Shown: positions 33,843 to 45,289, counted from the first letter of the stretch. The stretch: DNA of 64,000 nucleotides from Pseudalkalibacillus hwajinpoensis (GCF_015234585.1 NZ_JADFCM010000001.1:372001-436000), one strand, 5' to 3'. Notes: generated by a model from the sequence alone, not told the origin. Translations and numbers: made by a program.

Positions 33843-35027
33843 ATGCGCATAATGGTGCATGACTATGGTGGTTATTCTTTTCCAATCCAATTAAGTAGAG
33901 CCCTCTCTGAACGAGGACATGATGTACGACATGTTTATTCAAAATCAGTTCTTGCTCCTCAAGGATCGCTTCAACGGAAACAAGGTGATCCTGAAAGTTT
34001 AACATTTAAAGGCATTTCGCTTTCTTACATAATTGATAAACAGTCCTACATGAAAAGACGAAGACAGGAAATTGAATATGGTAGGCTATTGGCCGAAGAA
34101 GTCAAGGCATGGAAGCCTGATGTTGTTTTGTCAGGTAATACCCCCCTCGATACGCAGAAGCTTCTAATGAAACAATGTCATGCACTGGAAACGAATTTTG
34201 TTTTTTGGATTCAAGATCTGTATGGAGTAGCTGTGAATCGAATTTTACGTAAGAAACTTCCGATTATCGGAAGTATAATCGGAAGTTATTATGTAAATCT
34301 TGAGCGCTCCCTTCTTCGGAATAGTAAGGACATTATTTTGATTACTGAAGACTTTAAACATCAGATGAAAGAATGGAAGGTGAGAGAAGATAACCTTCAT
34401 GTCATTGAGAACTGGGCTCCTCTTGAAGACTTGCCAATTCGGACTAAGCAAAATGATTGGGCGAAAAAGCATAAGCTAGATCAGTCAAAATGCATTGTTT
34501 ACTCTGGCACTCTTGGAATGAAACACAATCCTTCTCTTCTTTTGGATCTATCTGTTCGTTTTAAGGAACAAAAAGATGTGAAGGTGGTAGTTGTATCAGA
34601 AGGTGCAGGGGCGGATTGGCTGAAGAAAAAAAAGCTAGAGATGGGACTGGATAACTTACTCATTCTTGGCTTCCAGCCTTTTGATCAGGTAGCGAATGTT
34701 CTAGGAACAGCTGATTTACTTGTAGCTGTACTTGAACCTGATGCTGGTTCGTTTTCTGTTCCTTCTAAAGTATTAACCTATCATTGCTCAGGGAAACCGA
34801 TGCTACTTAGTGTACCTGGAACGAATTTGGCAGCGAAGATTGTAAAGAGGCAAGGATCAGGGAAAGTGGTAGAGCCGTTTGAAACGGAGGAATTTGTAAA
34901 TCAAGCAGAGCATTTGATTCGAGATGACATCGCTCTTAAGAAGATGGGGAGAAATGCAAGAGCATATGCAGAAGAGGCTTTTGATATTAAGAGAATTACC
35001 GATAAGTTTGAATCTGTCTTCGGGTAA
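33843..35027 (+). CDS. Glycosyltransferase family 4 (WbuB-like)
   Basis: A 394-aa GT-B enzyme. The N-terminal domain has VHDYGGYSFPIQLSRALSER, and a WIQDLYG motif resembles the WbuB/fucosaminyltransferase group. The C-terminal Rossmann domain has IVYSGTLGMKHNP and a SVPSKVLTYHCSGKPML block where the family's donor-binding Glu would lie. Strong AAAGGAGGTAATG start, five bases after the polymerase stop. Confidence 0.87.
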   Translation: MRIMVHDYGGYSFPIQLSRALSERGHDVRHVYSKSVLAPQGSLQRKQGDPESLTFKGISLSYIIDKQSYMKRRRQEIEYGRLLAEEVKAWKPDVVLSGNTPLDTQKLLMKQCHALETNFVFWIQDLYGVAVNRILRKKLPIIGSIIGSYYVNLERSLLRNSKDIILITEDFKHQMKEWKVREDNLHVIENWAPLEDLPIRTKQNDWAKKHKLDQSKCIVYSGTLGMKHNPSLLLDLSVRFKEQKDVKVVVVSEGAGADWLKKKKLEMGLDNLLILGFQPFDQVANVLGTADLLVAVLEPDAGSFSVPSKVLTYHCSGKPMLLSVPGTNLAAKIVKRQGSGKVVEPFETEEFVNQAEHLIRDDIALKKMGRNARAYAEEAFDIKRITDKFESVFG

Positions 35028-35136
35028 CTTGAGTTAATCCAGAGGAAGCGGTGGTTGTTTTGTCAGAAAGGATTACTAGTGAAAGCTTGTTTTATAAATA
35101 TAGAGAACGTGTATCTCAGAAAGGGGGAAGTGAGTG

Positions 35137-36534
35137 ATGTTGCAGCAGCTAATGGAAAGAATGATGGACAATCCAATAGCAAAGCGGTTGTTAAGTCACG
35201 GAGTATGGGCTATGGCAGGGAAATTTGGAACGGTTTTTCTTAGCCTGCTCGTAAATTCACTGCTTGCGCGAATTCTTGCCCCTGATGAGGTAGGGATTTA
35301 TTTTCTTCTTTTCAGTGTTGTGACATTTGGTAGCTACATAGGGATGTTGGGGCTGAGACAGACGATTGTTAAAATGCTTGCAGAGAATTTGGACGATCCT
35401 CATCGAGTAAAGCTTCTAGTAAAACGAATCTTGAAAATCGCTCTTTGTGGAGCAGGTGGATTTACAATTGTCTTCGCTATTTTCTTTCAATCGATAGCTG
35501 AAGCAGTGTTTAACATAAACCTCGTTATGCCAATTGTTGTTTTGGTTGCCGTTTGGATCTTGATCGATATTTTTCAGCAGATTATCTCGGAAGGTTTCAG
35601 AGGATTTCATAATATTAAGCTCGCTTCGATCTTCGGAGGATTTCTTTCAAGTTTAACTCTAGTTGTGAGTTTGTTTGTCATCTATTTTCTCGGTGAAACA
35701 CGATTAATAGTTGTCGTCGCTCTCATGGTTGTTTCGTTACTAACAAGCGTTAGCATTGCAAGCTGGCTTTTTAAACGCCAGGTGACTAGAGTGAAAAAAA
35801 CGTATTCTGGAATCACGCTTCCCTCCGTCGATACGATTTCGTACAAAGGTATTCTTGGTGTTTCTGTTCCATTATTAATTTTCACTATAACGGCATTCTT
35901 TTTGTATCAATCAGATTTATGGATCGTTGGGGCCTTCGGAACGGAGGAAGAGGTAGCGATTTATGGAGCCGCTTTTCGTCTCGTCTTAATTGTATCAATG
36001 CCAGTGGTCATTGCTGATATGATTACGCCTCCTTTAATTGCCCAGATGAATGCCCAGAATAAATTAAAAGAAATTGAAGGAACGTTAAGAAACGTATCGA
36101 CTATAGCGAGTATTCCTGCTATTGCTGTGATCGTTGTCTTTATCGCTTGTGGTCAACTTATTCTTGGTTTAATCTTTGGGGAATTTTACAAGAGTGGGGC
36201 GGTTATTCTCTCTATCCTCTGTATTGGACAACTATTCAATGTCATCGGTGGTTCAAGTGGTTCAACTCTTATGATGACTGGCAATCAGAAAGCGATCATG
36301 ATTATTACCCTTATCTCAAGTTTCCTCATGATCGTGGGAAGTATTATCGCCGTTCAGAAATATGGTCCGGCAGGAGTGGCCGTCGTTAAATCAGCGGGCT
36401 TGCTCGTTCAAAACATTCTAATGATCATTGTTACAAAAAGGAAGTTGGGCATCTGGACACATATTACATGGATTACGAGGCTATCCCTTCCGAATGGGAA
36501 AGAAAGTTATAAAGTTGAGCGCGAAGCAAATTAA
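35137..36534 (+). CDS. Polysaccharide flippase (Wzx, MOP superfamily), EPS locus 1
   Basis: A 465-aa protein with about 12-14 membrane helices, N-terminal LSHGVWAMAGKFGTVFLSLL and LLARILAPDEVGIYFLLFS, the usual opening of PST/MOP flippases. It moves the undecaprenyl-linked repeat unit across the membrane. ATG 35137 (GTG 35134 is also possible) follows AAGGGGGAAG. The following glycosyltransferase starts 19 bases after the stop. Confidence 0.9.
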   Translation: MLQQLMERMMDNPIAKRLLSHGVWAMAGKFGTVFLSLLVNSLLARILAPDEVGIYFLLFSVVTFGSYIGMLGLRQTIVKMLAENLDDPHRVKLLVKRILKIALCGAGGFTIVFAIFFQSIAEAVFNINLVMPIVVLVAVWILIDIFQQIISEGFRGFHNIKLASIFGGFLSSLTLVVSLFVIYFLGETRLIVVVALMVVSLLTSVSIASWLFKRQVTRVKKTYSGITLPSVDTISYKGILGVSVPLLIFTITAFFLYQSDLWIVGAFGTEEEVAIYGAAFRLVLIVSMPVVIADMITPPLIAQMNAQNKLKEIEGTLRNVSTIASIPAIAVIVVFIACGQLILGLIFGEFYKSGAVILSILCIGQLFNVIGGSSGSTLMMTGNQKAIMIITLISSFLMIVGSIIAVQKYGPAGVAVVKSAGLLVQNILMIIVTKRKLGIWTHITWITRLSLPNGKESYKVEREAN

Positions 36535-36553
36535 GGAGAGGGGAGTGGACAGA

Positions 36554-37735
36554 ATGAGGGTGCTATTTCTGAATGGTGATCATCCCTGGGAAGGACAGGA
36601 TGGTTATTATAAGCTGACCAGACAGATTTTGGATATGATTAGTGTTCAGCATGAGGTTCATTTACTTGCCCTAACAGGCAGTGAAGAAATTGCAGGAGGG
36701 AAGAAACATCCCCTCGCTTCATTAAATGTTCTATTTAAAGTAAGAAAGAACAAGAAAGCATCTCAGATTCGGTCAGTAATTAGTCGAGAGTCAATGGTGA
36801 CATGGCAGTTTAAACACAAAGATCTGCTGGATAAAGTGAACAAGCAGATTGATAAATTACAACCAGATTTGATTATCTTTAATCATATCCGCAGTGCCTG
36901 GCTTGCCCCTTTAATCAACAGTTATGCCCGTAAAATCTATATTGCTCATAACGCGGAAGCACATGCGATTGGTTCTATTTCAACAAATGAAACGGGTCTA
37001 ATGAAGCGAATTACGAAGCTTGAGTCAGGGAAATTAAGAAAACTTGAAAGTGATATTCTCGAAGGCATTGATACGTGTGTTACGTTAACGGCTGAAGATC
37101 AGGAGCGTTTAGCATTGTTATGTCCCAACTTAAACTTTGAAGTTATTCCTCCTCCAATCACGATGCCTTCTTTGAAAGCGACCATTCGTAAACCTAACCT
37201 TCTGCTAGTCGGGAGTTATAAATGGTATCCCAAACGTAAGAATGCCCTATGGCTTGCGGAAGAAGTACTGCCTAGAGTAGCAAATGTATACCCTGGCATT
37301 ACTCTAAAGTTTGTTGGAGAGGGAGCCTCATTGCTTGAGGATGAGATTGGTAAGAAGTCAACGATCGAGTATTACTCAGATGTTCCTGAAATCGCGCCTT
37401 ACTTAGCTAATGGCGATATCTTTCTTGTACCCGAGCGCCAAGAAGGTGGAATAAAAATAAAGACACTCGAAGCAGCAAGCTATGGTCTTCCGATTGTAGC
37501 GACTAAAGCGGGTATGGAAGGTTCTACATTAATTAATGGGAAAAACATTTTGCAAGCAAATACTGCCCAGGAGTTTGCGGATCAGATTACTTATTTGCTT
37601 CAGCATTCAGATGAAACAACTAGAATTGCGAGCGAAGCCCATATGGCCATTAAAGAATCGTTCCAAGCTTCTCATATACAACAGATGTATGAAGAACTTC
37701 TCCAAAGCCATCGTGTTTTAGAAGTCGTCCGTTAA
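36554..37735 (+). CDS. Glycosyltransferase family 4
   Basis: A 393-aa GT-B glycosyltransferase. Rossmann-like start VLFLNGDHPWEGQDGYYKLT, an IIFNHIRSAWLA block, then a C-terminal domain with LLVGSYKWYPKRKNALWL and PERQEGGIKIKTLEAASYGL, which holds the donor-binding acidic motif. ATG 36554 follows AGGGGAGTGGACAG; a GTG three codons earlier is an alternative. The frame is open upstream inside the flippase gene, but that part is not coding. Confidence 0.87.
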   Translation: MRVLFLNGDHPWEGQDGYYKLTRQILDMISVQHEVHLLALTGSEEIAGGKKHPLASLNVLFKVRKNKKASQIRSVISRESMVTWQFKHKDLLDKVNKQIDKLQPDLIIFNHIRSAWLAPLINSYARKIYIAHNAEAHAIGSISTNETGLMKRITKLESGKLRKLESDILEGIDTCVTLTAEDQERLALLCPNLNFEVIPPPITMPSLKATIRKPNLLLVGSYKWYPKRKNALWLAEEVLPRVANVYPGITLKFVGEGASLLEDEIGKKSTIEYYSDVPEIAPYLANGDIFLVPERQEGGIKIKTLEAASYGLPIVATKAGMEGSTLINGKNILQANTAQEFADQITYLLQHSDETTRIASEAHMAIKESFQASHIQQMYEELLQSHRVLEVVR

Positions 37736-37816
37736 TCATCTAGCAATTAATACAAGGGTTATCGCTCATGGTAAAGGAGTAGATGAAAGGGTCACTATTA
37801 GAGTGGAGGAGATAGT

Positions 37817-38887
37817 GTGAAACCCGGACATGAAAAGCTTGTTGAGCGTATGGGGGGAAGGAAAAATCAGTTTGATATTATTCGTTTCGTAGCAGCTTCA
37901 CTCGTCGTGGTCACACATGCGTATGCTACATCGCTAGGTCATGAAGATACAGAACCATTCATGCTAGTAAGCAGTGGACAATCGACTCTTGGATATTTGG
38001 CCGTTCTAGTCTTCTTTGTGACAAGCGGTTTTCTAATTACAATGAGTTTTGATAGGGCTTCTTCACTTGTTTACTTCTTAAAAGCAAGGATATTACGTAT
38101 TTTCCCTGCACTTTTGATCATTGTTTTATTTACTGTCTTTCTACTTGGTCCACTGATGACATCGATGGATGTAAGAGAGTACTTGAGTCAACAAGAGACC
38201 TATCACTATTTAAGAGCAATAGCGCTATGGCCTATGCCTTATGAGCTGCCAGGTGTTTTTGAAGGGAATGTAAATCAAGCAATAGTCAATGGTTCACTCT
38301 GGACACTTGCTTATGAATTTCTGTTCTATCTAGTTGTAGCTATGCTGGGAATAATGGGGATATTAAAGAAACGAGTTCTTATTTTGACGTTATTCGTCAT
38401 AACCGTTCTCCTATCGAACTTCTCCCTTCCTATTGGGGGACAAACGGTTGAATTATTCTCAGCTTTCTCTAGCGGAATGATCTTTTACCTTTATCGAAAA
38501 GAAATACCATACCACGGTGGTTTAGCACTAATTTCACTCGTGATACTTGGGTTAACGGTTCAATTCGGAGAATTCACCATAGCCTTTCCAATTTTCGGCG
38601 GATATCTTACTTTCTATCTAGCCTATATGAAAAGCAACCATTTATTTAAATTTGGTAAATATGGAGACTTTTCTTATGGAATCTATATTTACGGCTATCC
38701 AATTCAGCAGGTAGTAACAAAGCAGTTCGGCGGGAGTATGGATCCATACGTCAATCTCCTTATCTCTTATCCGATTATTCTACTCTTTGCCTACTTATCC
38801 TGGCATATCGTTGAGAAACGATCGCTGAAATGGAAGCATCGTAAAGTCGGACTTTTAAAGAAAGAAACAGTCGTTCAGCATCTTTAG
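37817..38887 (+). CDS. Acyltransferase 3 family protein (EPS O-acetyl/acyl modification)
   Basis: A 356-aa integral membrane protein with about ten helices. FDIIRFVAASLVVVTHAYAT near residue 19 holds the conserved Arg and His of the acyltransferase 3 family, and SLWTLAYEFLFYL is the second block. It probably O-acetylates or succinylates the polysaccharide. GTG start with GGAGGAG upstream. Confidence 0.9.
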   Translation: MKPGHEKLVERMGGRKNQFDIIRFVAASLVVVTHAYATSLGHEDTEPFMLVSSGQSTLGYLAVLVFFVTSGFLITMSFDRASSLVYFLKARILRIFPALLIIVLFTVFLLGPLMTSMDVREYLSQQETYHYLRAIALWPMPYELPGVFEGNVNQAIVNGSLWTLAYEFLFYLVVAMLGIMGILKKRVLILTLFVITVLLSNFSLPIGGQTVELFSAFSSGMIFYLYRKEIPYHGGLALISLVILGLTVQFGEFTIAFPIFGGYLTFYLAYMKSNHLFKFGKYGDFSYGIYIYGYPIQQVVTKQFGGSMDPYVNLLISYPIILLFAYLSWHIVEKRSLKWKHRKVGLLKKETVVQHL

Positions 38888-38967
38888 CGCAAACAAAATA
38901 GACACTTCAATGAACTAAGATAAGAGCAAGATGTAACATGAAAGTATAAGAGCAAAGGGGTGGCGAC

Positions 38968-40952
<1,985 letters not shown>

Positions 40953-40967
40953 GTAAAGTACAAACTA

Positions 40968-41008
40968 AACAAAGGAGTTGAGCCTAATTGGCACAACTCC
41001 TTTGTTCT
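40968..41008. terminator. Terminator after gmd
   Basis: 13-bp stem AACAAAGGAGTTG/CAACTCCTTTGTT with a 13-base loop. The T content is modest. It also lies at the 3' side of the minus-strand small gene at 41015-41134. Confidence 0.8.
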
Positions 41009-41014
41009 ATATCA

Positions 41015-41134
41015 TTAAGTTACTGTGTTCATCACGATCTTCGCCCACCCAAACAATGCGATCCAGAGAGGAATACTTAATGAGACGCCCCATACCATGC
41101 CTTTAGCAAAATTGCCTTCTTCCTGGTAATGCAT
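41015..41134 (-). CDS. Small single-pass membrane protein
   Basis: 39 aa on the minus strand with a hydrophilic start MHYQEEGNFAKGMVWG and one hydrophobic segment (VSLSIPLWIALFGWAKIVM). AAGGGGATGAGC lies before the ATG. I do not recognise a family. Placement between a terminator and the next leader supports a real gene, but it is too short to be certain. Confidence 0.45.
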   Translation of the reverse strand: MHYQEEGNFAKGMVWGVSLSIPLWIALFGWAKIVMNTVT

Positions 41135-41434
41135 ATGCTCATCCCCTTTGACTGAAAGTCCATCCGGTTAAGGCAGGGTGACTTTCATCTATCATACATG
41201 AAAACGCAATCATAATCTGTCGTTCTACGAAAAAGAATCAGGCGTGTTTTGGTTCATTTTGTTTAAACCCTCTTACTAGAGTATACCCCGTTTAAGCAAT
41301 TGATATACCGGTTAATAGAATGTAGAGAAGAAGCGCTAAATAAATTTACAGATAATTAACAATCATTCTATGGAAATTACTTGAAAACGGTGGTATAATC
41401 GCCAAATAGTTTACTAGAAAACGGAGGATTTGGA

Positions 41435-41599
41435 ATGAAAGGGAAAGAGAATCAAAACCCGATGTGGGATGAATTACAGCAATTTGTGCAGCAGGTTGAG
41501 GGAGAAGCGAAGCAGGCAGGCGAGGCGAAGCCTTACATAGACCAGATTCGAGACATCCTATCAAAGAACATGTCACTATCAAAACTAGAAATAGAATAG
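41435..41599 (+). CDS. Small hypothetical protein (54 aa)
   Basis: 54-aa, charged, helix-prone protein (MKGKENQNPMWDELQQFVQQ, ending LSKLEIE) with a strong ACGGAGGATT ribosome site. It has no membrane segment. Followed by a perfect terminator. The opening MKG and short helical form recall the 50-aa protein at 45350, but I cannot show homology. Confidence 0.6.
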   Translation: MKGKENQNPMWDELQQFVQQVEGEAKQAGEAKPYIDQIRDILSKNMSLSKLEIE

Positions 41600-41605
41600 C
41601 AGAAA

Positions 41606-41644
41606 GAAAGCCTCTTCCATTTCAATAGGAAGAGGCTTTCTTTT
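41606..41644. terminator. Bidirectional terminator between small gene and LCP gene
   Basis: 13-bp perfect stem GAAAGCCTCTTCC/GGAAGAGGCTTTC with a nine-base loop, flanked by A and T runs. Confidence 0.92.
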
Positions 41645-41653
41645 ACTAATAAG

Positions 41654-42559
41654 CTAGCTAATTTCGAGATGGTTCTTCAACTTCTGTGTAATCGACTGCT
41701 TCTCCTGATCAGATACAATGTAATACCAGAGACCGTCAATCATCTCACCGCTGCCATCAATTTCGAATGTCTCCATGTTATTACGTGCGCCCTTATAGTT
41801 CTTGAATATATCATTCATTTCTTTGAACGTCATGTTCGTCTTGACGTTGCTGCCGACGGCTTCAAGCAGGTCGTCGATTTTATTAATGCTTCCAACGTTA
41901 GCGCCTTTGTCGATAATCGCCTTAATGATTTCACGCTGACGATCGTTTCGACCAAGGTCACCTTTCGGATCTTCGTAGCGCATGCGAGAGAAAGCGAGAG
42001 CTTCGTCTGCATTTAAGCTTACTTCACCTTTAGGGAAGGTGTAGCCACCGTAGTCGAACGCAAATGGATTGTCTACTGTAACGCCATTCAATGCGGATAC
42101 CACATCTTCAAATGCTTCCATGTTTACTTTAAAATAATAGTCAATCGGAACATCGAGGAAATTCTCAACTGTATCCATTGCCATTTCAACGCCACCGTAT
42201 GCGTAGGCGTGGTTCATTTTTTCAACTGTACCACGACCGATAATTTCCGTTCGCGTATCGCGTGGGATATTGAACATGATCATTGAATTGTCATTTGGGT
42301 TTACTGTAATCATGATCATTGTGTCGGAGCGCCCCTGATCATTCTCTCGTTCATCAACACCCATTAAGAGAATCGAGATCGGGTCTTTCTCCTTCGTCTC
42401 TACTTTATCCGCTCTTAGTGTAGAGGTTTCACGGCTAATGGGCTCATGCATGTCGCTTGCTGTGTCTTTTACGGAGTCATATAAATAATAGGCGTATCCG
42501 CCACCTGCTAGTACAAGAACACCAAGAATTACACCAACGATGATAAGGAACTTCTTCAT
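41654..42559 (-). CDS. LytR-CpsA-Psr (LCP) family wall polymer ligase
   Basis: 301-aa protein with one N-terminal membrane anchor (FLIIVGVILGVLVLAGGGYA) and an extracellular LCP domain. ILLMGVDERENDQGRSDTMI holds the conserved Asp/Arg of the pyrophosphate site, followed by NIPRDTRTEI and SRMRYEDPKGDLGRNDRQRE. LCP enzymes transfer teichoic acid or capsular polymer from undecaprenyl pyrophosphate to peptidoglycan. Lying between two EPS loci, it may attach one of these polymers to the wall. Confidence 0.94.
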   Translation of the reverse strand: MKKFLIIVGVILGVLVLAGGGYAYYLYDSVKDTASDMHEPISRETSTLRADKVETKEKDPISILLMGVDERENDQGRSDTMIMITVNPNDNSMIMFNIPRDTRTEIIGRGTVEKMNHAYAYGGVEMAMDTVENFLDVPIDYYFKVNMEAFEDVVSALNGVTVDNPFAFDYGGYTFPKGEVSLNADEALAFSRMRYEDPKGDLGRNDRQREIIKAIIDKGANVGSINKIDDLLEAVGSNVKTNMTFKEMNDIFKNYKGARNNMETFEIDGSGEMIDGLWYYIVSDQEKQSITQKLKNHLEIS

Positions 42560-42716
42560 TTTACATTCCAGCTTTCCATAGAGTAGTTGTCTGTTTGAAA
42601 GGTTAAAAGTCTATCTTTCATTATAAGTCGAACTATTTTGCAAAGTAAATACCTACCAGAAAATGATCAGCTCGAGATGCACAAAGTTGAAGATTATGGT
42701 AACATCATAAAAAGAC

Positions 42717-42732
42717 GTTCTTCAAAAAGAAC
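42717..42732. promoter_or_regulatory. SinR-operator-like inverted repeat, site 6
   Basis: GTTCTTCAAAAAGAAC: right half exact, left half one change. In the divergent region between the LCP gene and the phosphatase gene. Confidence 0.55.
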
Positions 42733-42793
42733 ATGCCGGTTTCTATAAAACAATGAATAGAACATGCTACAGCAAAGAAAGGGGAATGGGGAA

Positions 42794-43558
42794 ATGATTG
42801 ATATCCACTGTCATATCTTACCCGGAATCGATGATGGCGCCCAAGAGTTAAAGGATAGTCTTGAAATGGCACGTCAGGCACAATCGCAGGGCATTACCCA
42901 AATTGTCGCAAGTCCTCACCATAAGAATGGAAGCTATGATAACAACTTGCAAGACATTCTGACGGAAGTAAATCTACTAAACAAAGAACTAGTGAGGGAA
43001 GGAATCGATCTAGAGATTCTTCCGGGTCAGGAAGTGAGAATATACGGAGAGATGGAAGAGGATCTTGATGTGGATCTTCTTACCGTTAACAATTCAGGGG
43101 TTTACATGCTAATTGAATTTCCATCAAGCCATTTGCCGCGCTATGCAAACAAGCTTCTGTTTGATCTTCAGCTAAAAGGGATCGTTCCCATTATCGTTCA
43201 TCCTGAGCGAAACCGTGAGATCATGGAGGATCCATCCAAACTCTATCGTTTGATTAAAGAAGGCTCGCTTAGTCAGGTAACGGCATCGAGCGTAATGGGG
43301 AGAATGGGAAAGAAGATTAAGAAGTTCTCGCTTGATTTGCTTTCTCATAACCTGGCTCACTTCATCGCTTCCGATTCACATAACACGACAACGAGGCCGT
43401 TTGATTTAAGGGACGCTTATGAAACGGTTGAAAAAGAGTTAGGGACATCTTTCCGGTACATGATTCAAGAAAATCCAGAGGATATGATCAAAGGGAAGAT
43501 GATCGACAAGGACATTCCGGAACGAATCAAAAAGAAAAAAGTTCTTGGACTGTTTTAA
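42794..43558 (+). CDS. PHP-family protein-tyrosine phosphatase (YwqE/CpsB/CapC type)
   Basis: 254-aa manganese-dependent phosphatase that dephosphorylates the BY-kinases. DIHCHILPGIDDGAQ (residues 3-17) provides metal ligands, and further His are in VASPHHKNG, PGQEVRIYG, VHPERNRE and ASDSHNT. ATG 42794 follows GGGGAATGGGGA. It is separated by a terminator from the Wzz/kinase pair and has a SinR-like site upstream, so it can be regulated independently. Confidence 0.94.
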   Translation: MIDIHCHILPGIDDGAQELKDSLEMARQAQSQGITQIVASPHHKNGSYDNNLQDILTEVNLLNKELVREGIDLEILPGQEVRIYGEMEEDLDVDLLTVNNSGVYMLIEFPSSHLPRYANKLLFDLQLKGIVPIIVHPERNREIMEDPSKLYRLIKEGSLSQVTASSVMGRMGKKIKKFSLDLLSHNLAHFIASDSHNTTTRPFDLRDAYETVEKELGTSFRYMIQENPEDMIKGKMIDKDIPERIKKKKVLGLF

Positions 43559-43573
43559 TAGCGAAAAAACACG

Positions 43574-43607
43574 AAAATCCGCTTGTTTAAAAATGAGCGG
43601 ATTTTTC
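43574..43607 (+). terminator. Terminator of the phosphatase gene
   Basis: 10-bp stem AAAATCCGCT/AGCGGATTTT with a 12-base loop and T tail. Confidence 0.88.
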
Positions 43608-43637
43608 TTGTGAAGAAATTTCGTTATTTTTTTGTAA

Positions 43638-43651
43638 AGAAAGCGTTTTCT
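43638..43651. promoter_or_regulatory. Possible cre-like site upstream of EPS locus 2
   Basis: AGAAAGCGTTTTCT matches the CcpA cre consensus TGAAARCGYTWNCA except at its first and last bases. Confidence 0.35.
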
Positions 43652-43670
43652 TCGACAGTGTTCGACACTG
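43651..43670. promoter_or_regulatory. Tandem Spo0A-box-like sites upstream of EPS locus 2
   Basis: TTCGACA occurs at 43651 and again at 43661, one helical turn apart, each being the complement of the core TGTCGAA. The stretch also forms the palindrome CAGTGTTCGACACTG (43656-43670). Confidence 0.4.
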
Positions 43671-43747
43671 TTCTATGTATCTATCTTACTATTTAAGGGT
43701 TTAATGGTTTTAACGTAAAAAAAACCCTAAATTTTACTGATTTTCTG

Positions 43748-43756
43748 TGTTATAGT
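43748..43756 (+). promoter_or_regulatory. Extended -10 promoter of EPS locus 2
   Basis: TGTTATAGT: TG one base before a TATAGT -10 box, 57 bases before the Wzz-like ATG. No good -35 box. Confidence 0.4.
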
Positions 43757-43812
43757 AAAACCTGTAATTCTTTCTGTACCAAAATAAATTACGATTGCGT
43801 TGGAGGCACCTT

Positions 43813-44553
43813 ATGGAAGAAACGATTAGTTTAAAGGAAATATTTGAAGTACTTAAGAAACGTCTTGCACTCATTCTACTTATTACTCTACTCGCTACAG
43901 CTACGAGCGGTGTTGTCTCTTATTTCTTTCTTACCCCAATTTATGAAACTTCAACCCAAATTCTAGTAAATCAAAAAGCTGATTCCGAAAATGGATTTGA
44001 CTATAACCAAGTTAAAACAAACGTGGAGCTTATTAATACATATAGCGTCATTATTAAAAGTCCAACGATTCTTGACGATGTAAAAGAAGAACTTTCATTA
44101 GATATGACAACAAGTGCGCTTAATAACAAAATTTCAGTAAGCAATGCGCAAAACTCTCAAGTTGTTTCATTATCTGTTACAGACCCTGATCCTGCTGTTG
44201 CGGTTGATATCGCGAATAAAACAGCAAGCGTATTTGAAAAAGAAATTAGTAACATCATGAACGTCGATAACGTTAGTATTCTTTCAAAAGCTGGTTTTGA
44301 AGGCACGCCTTCTCCAGTGAATCCAAATCCGGTCTTGAACATGGCGATCGCATTCGTCGTTGGTTTAATGGTTGGTGTTGGACTAGCATTCTTACTTGAA
44401 TACCTGGATAACACGATTAAATCTGAGGAAGATATCGAGAAAGTCCTTGGCGTTCCTGTACTTGGAACAATCGCCGTCATTGAAGACAAAGAAGCAGGCA
44501 TCTCCAAGAATAAAGGCAAAAAGTCAGTAAGGGGTGAAGCAGTTGAGTCGTAA
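43813..44553 (+). CDS. Wzz-like adaptor / kinase activator, EPS locus 2
   Basis: 246 aa, paralogue of the 24583 gene: cytoplasmic start, TM1 at about residues 18-38, TPIYETSTQILVNQ after it, a proline-containing GTPSPVNPNPVLN before TM2 (about 173-193), and a tail with GKKSVRGEAVES. The ATG follows TGGAGG with six-base spacing; the upstream in-frame TTG (43795) precedes that site. Overlaps the kinase start. Confidence 0.93.
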   Translation: MEETISLKEIFEVLKKRLALILLITLLATATSGVVSYFFLTPIYETSTQILVNQKADSENGFDYNQVKTNVELINTYSVIIKSPTILDDVKEELSLDMTTSALNNKISVSNAQNSQVVSLSVTDPDPAVAVDIANKTASVFEKEISNIMNVDNVSILSKAGFEGTPSPVNPNPVLNMAIAFVVGLMVGVGLAFLLEYLDNTIKSEEDIEKVLGVPVLGTIAVIEDKEAGISKNKGKKSVRGEAVES

Positions 44554-45244
44554 AGAGCGCGGAGCTGTTAAAGTTGACAAGGAAAGAAGTCTTTTAACGC
44601 ACCAAAATCCAAAGTCACCAATCGCCGAGCAATACCGTACGATCCGTACAAATATTCAATTTGCTTCTGTTGAAGAAGATATGCGCACGATCATGGTAAC
44701 CTCTTCTGGCCCAATGGAAGGGAAGTCTACAACGATCGCGAACCTTGGTGTTGTGCTCGCGCAACAAGGAAAAAAGGTTTTGATTGCTGATACGGATCTT
44801 CGTAAACCAACAGTTCACTATACATTCCGCGTGATGAACACAAGAGGATTAACAAATGTGCTTACGCGTCAAGCGGAGTTAACGGATGTTACGACGGCAA
44901 CAGAAGTACCGAATCTAGACGTGCTAACAAGCGGTCCAGTTCCACCGAATCCATCTGAACTTCTTGGTTCAAAAGCAATGGATGCACTAATACAAGAAGC
45001 ACTTACGCACTATGACATTATACTCTTCGACTGTCCTCCAGTACTTGCGGTGGCAGATTCGCAAATTATTGCGAATAAAGTTCAGGGAACAGTGCTTGTC
45101 ATTAGTAGCGGAACGACCGAACGAGAAGCAGCGGTAAAAGCAAAAGAACGACTTGATTCAGCTAAGGGGAAGCTGCTTGGGGTTGTGCTTAACCGTAAGA
45201 AGATGAAAGACGGTAGCTATTATTACTACTACGCACAGAAATAA
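44543..45244 (+). CDS. Bacterial tyrosine kinase, EPS locus 2
   Basis: 233-aa BY-kinase very similar to the locus 1 kinase (NPKSPIAEQYRTIRTNI here against NPKSPISEQYRTIRTNI). It has Walker A SGPMEGKST, Walker A' VLIADTDLRKP, Walker B IILFDCPPV and a C-terminal YYYYYAQK cluster. The start is uncertain: TTG 44543 has AAGGGG about ten bases before, while GTG 44534 has it too close. It ends just before a terminator-like hairpin. Confidence 0.93.
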   Translation: MSRKERGAVKVDKERSLLTHQNPKSPIAEQYRTIRTNIQFASVEEDMRTIMVTSSGPMEGKSTTIANLGVVLAQQGKKVLIADTDLRKPTVHYTFRVMNTRGLTNVLTRQAELTDVTTATEVPNLDVLTSGPVPPNPSELLGSKAMDALIQEALTHYDIILFDCPPVLAVADSQIIANKVQGTVLVISSGTTEREAAVKAKERLDSAKGKLLGVVLNRKKMKDGSYYYYYAQK

Positions 45245-45250
45245 ATAGGA

Positions 45251-45278
45251 AAATACTTCTTTAGAGAAGTATTTTTTT
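45251..45278 (+). terminator. Terminator-like hairpin after the locus 2 kinase
   Basis: Perfect 10-bp stem AAATACTTCT/AGAAGTATTT with loop TTAG and a T-run. It lies inside the presumed EPS operon, so full-length transcription would need read-through or a promoter further down. Confidence 0.8.
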
Positions 45279-45289
45279 GGGAGAATAGC

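Noticed and set aside
41669..42016. Plus-strand ORFs opposite the LCP gene
   Set aside because: They are antisense shadows of a clear LCP coding sequence with no ribosome sites or recognisable product.
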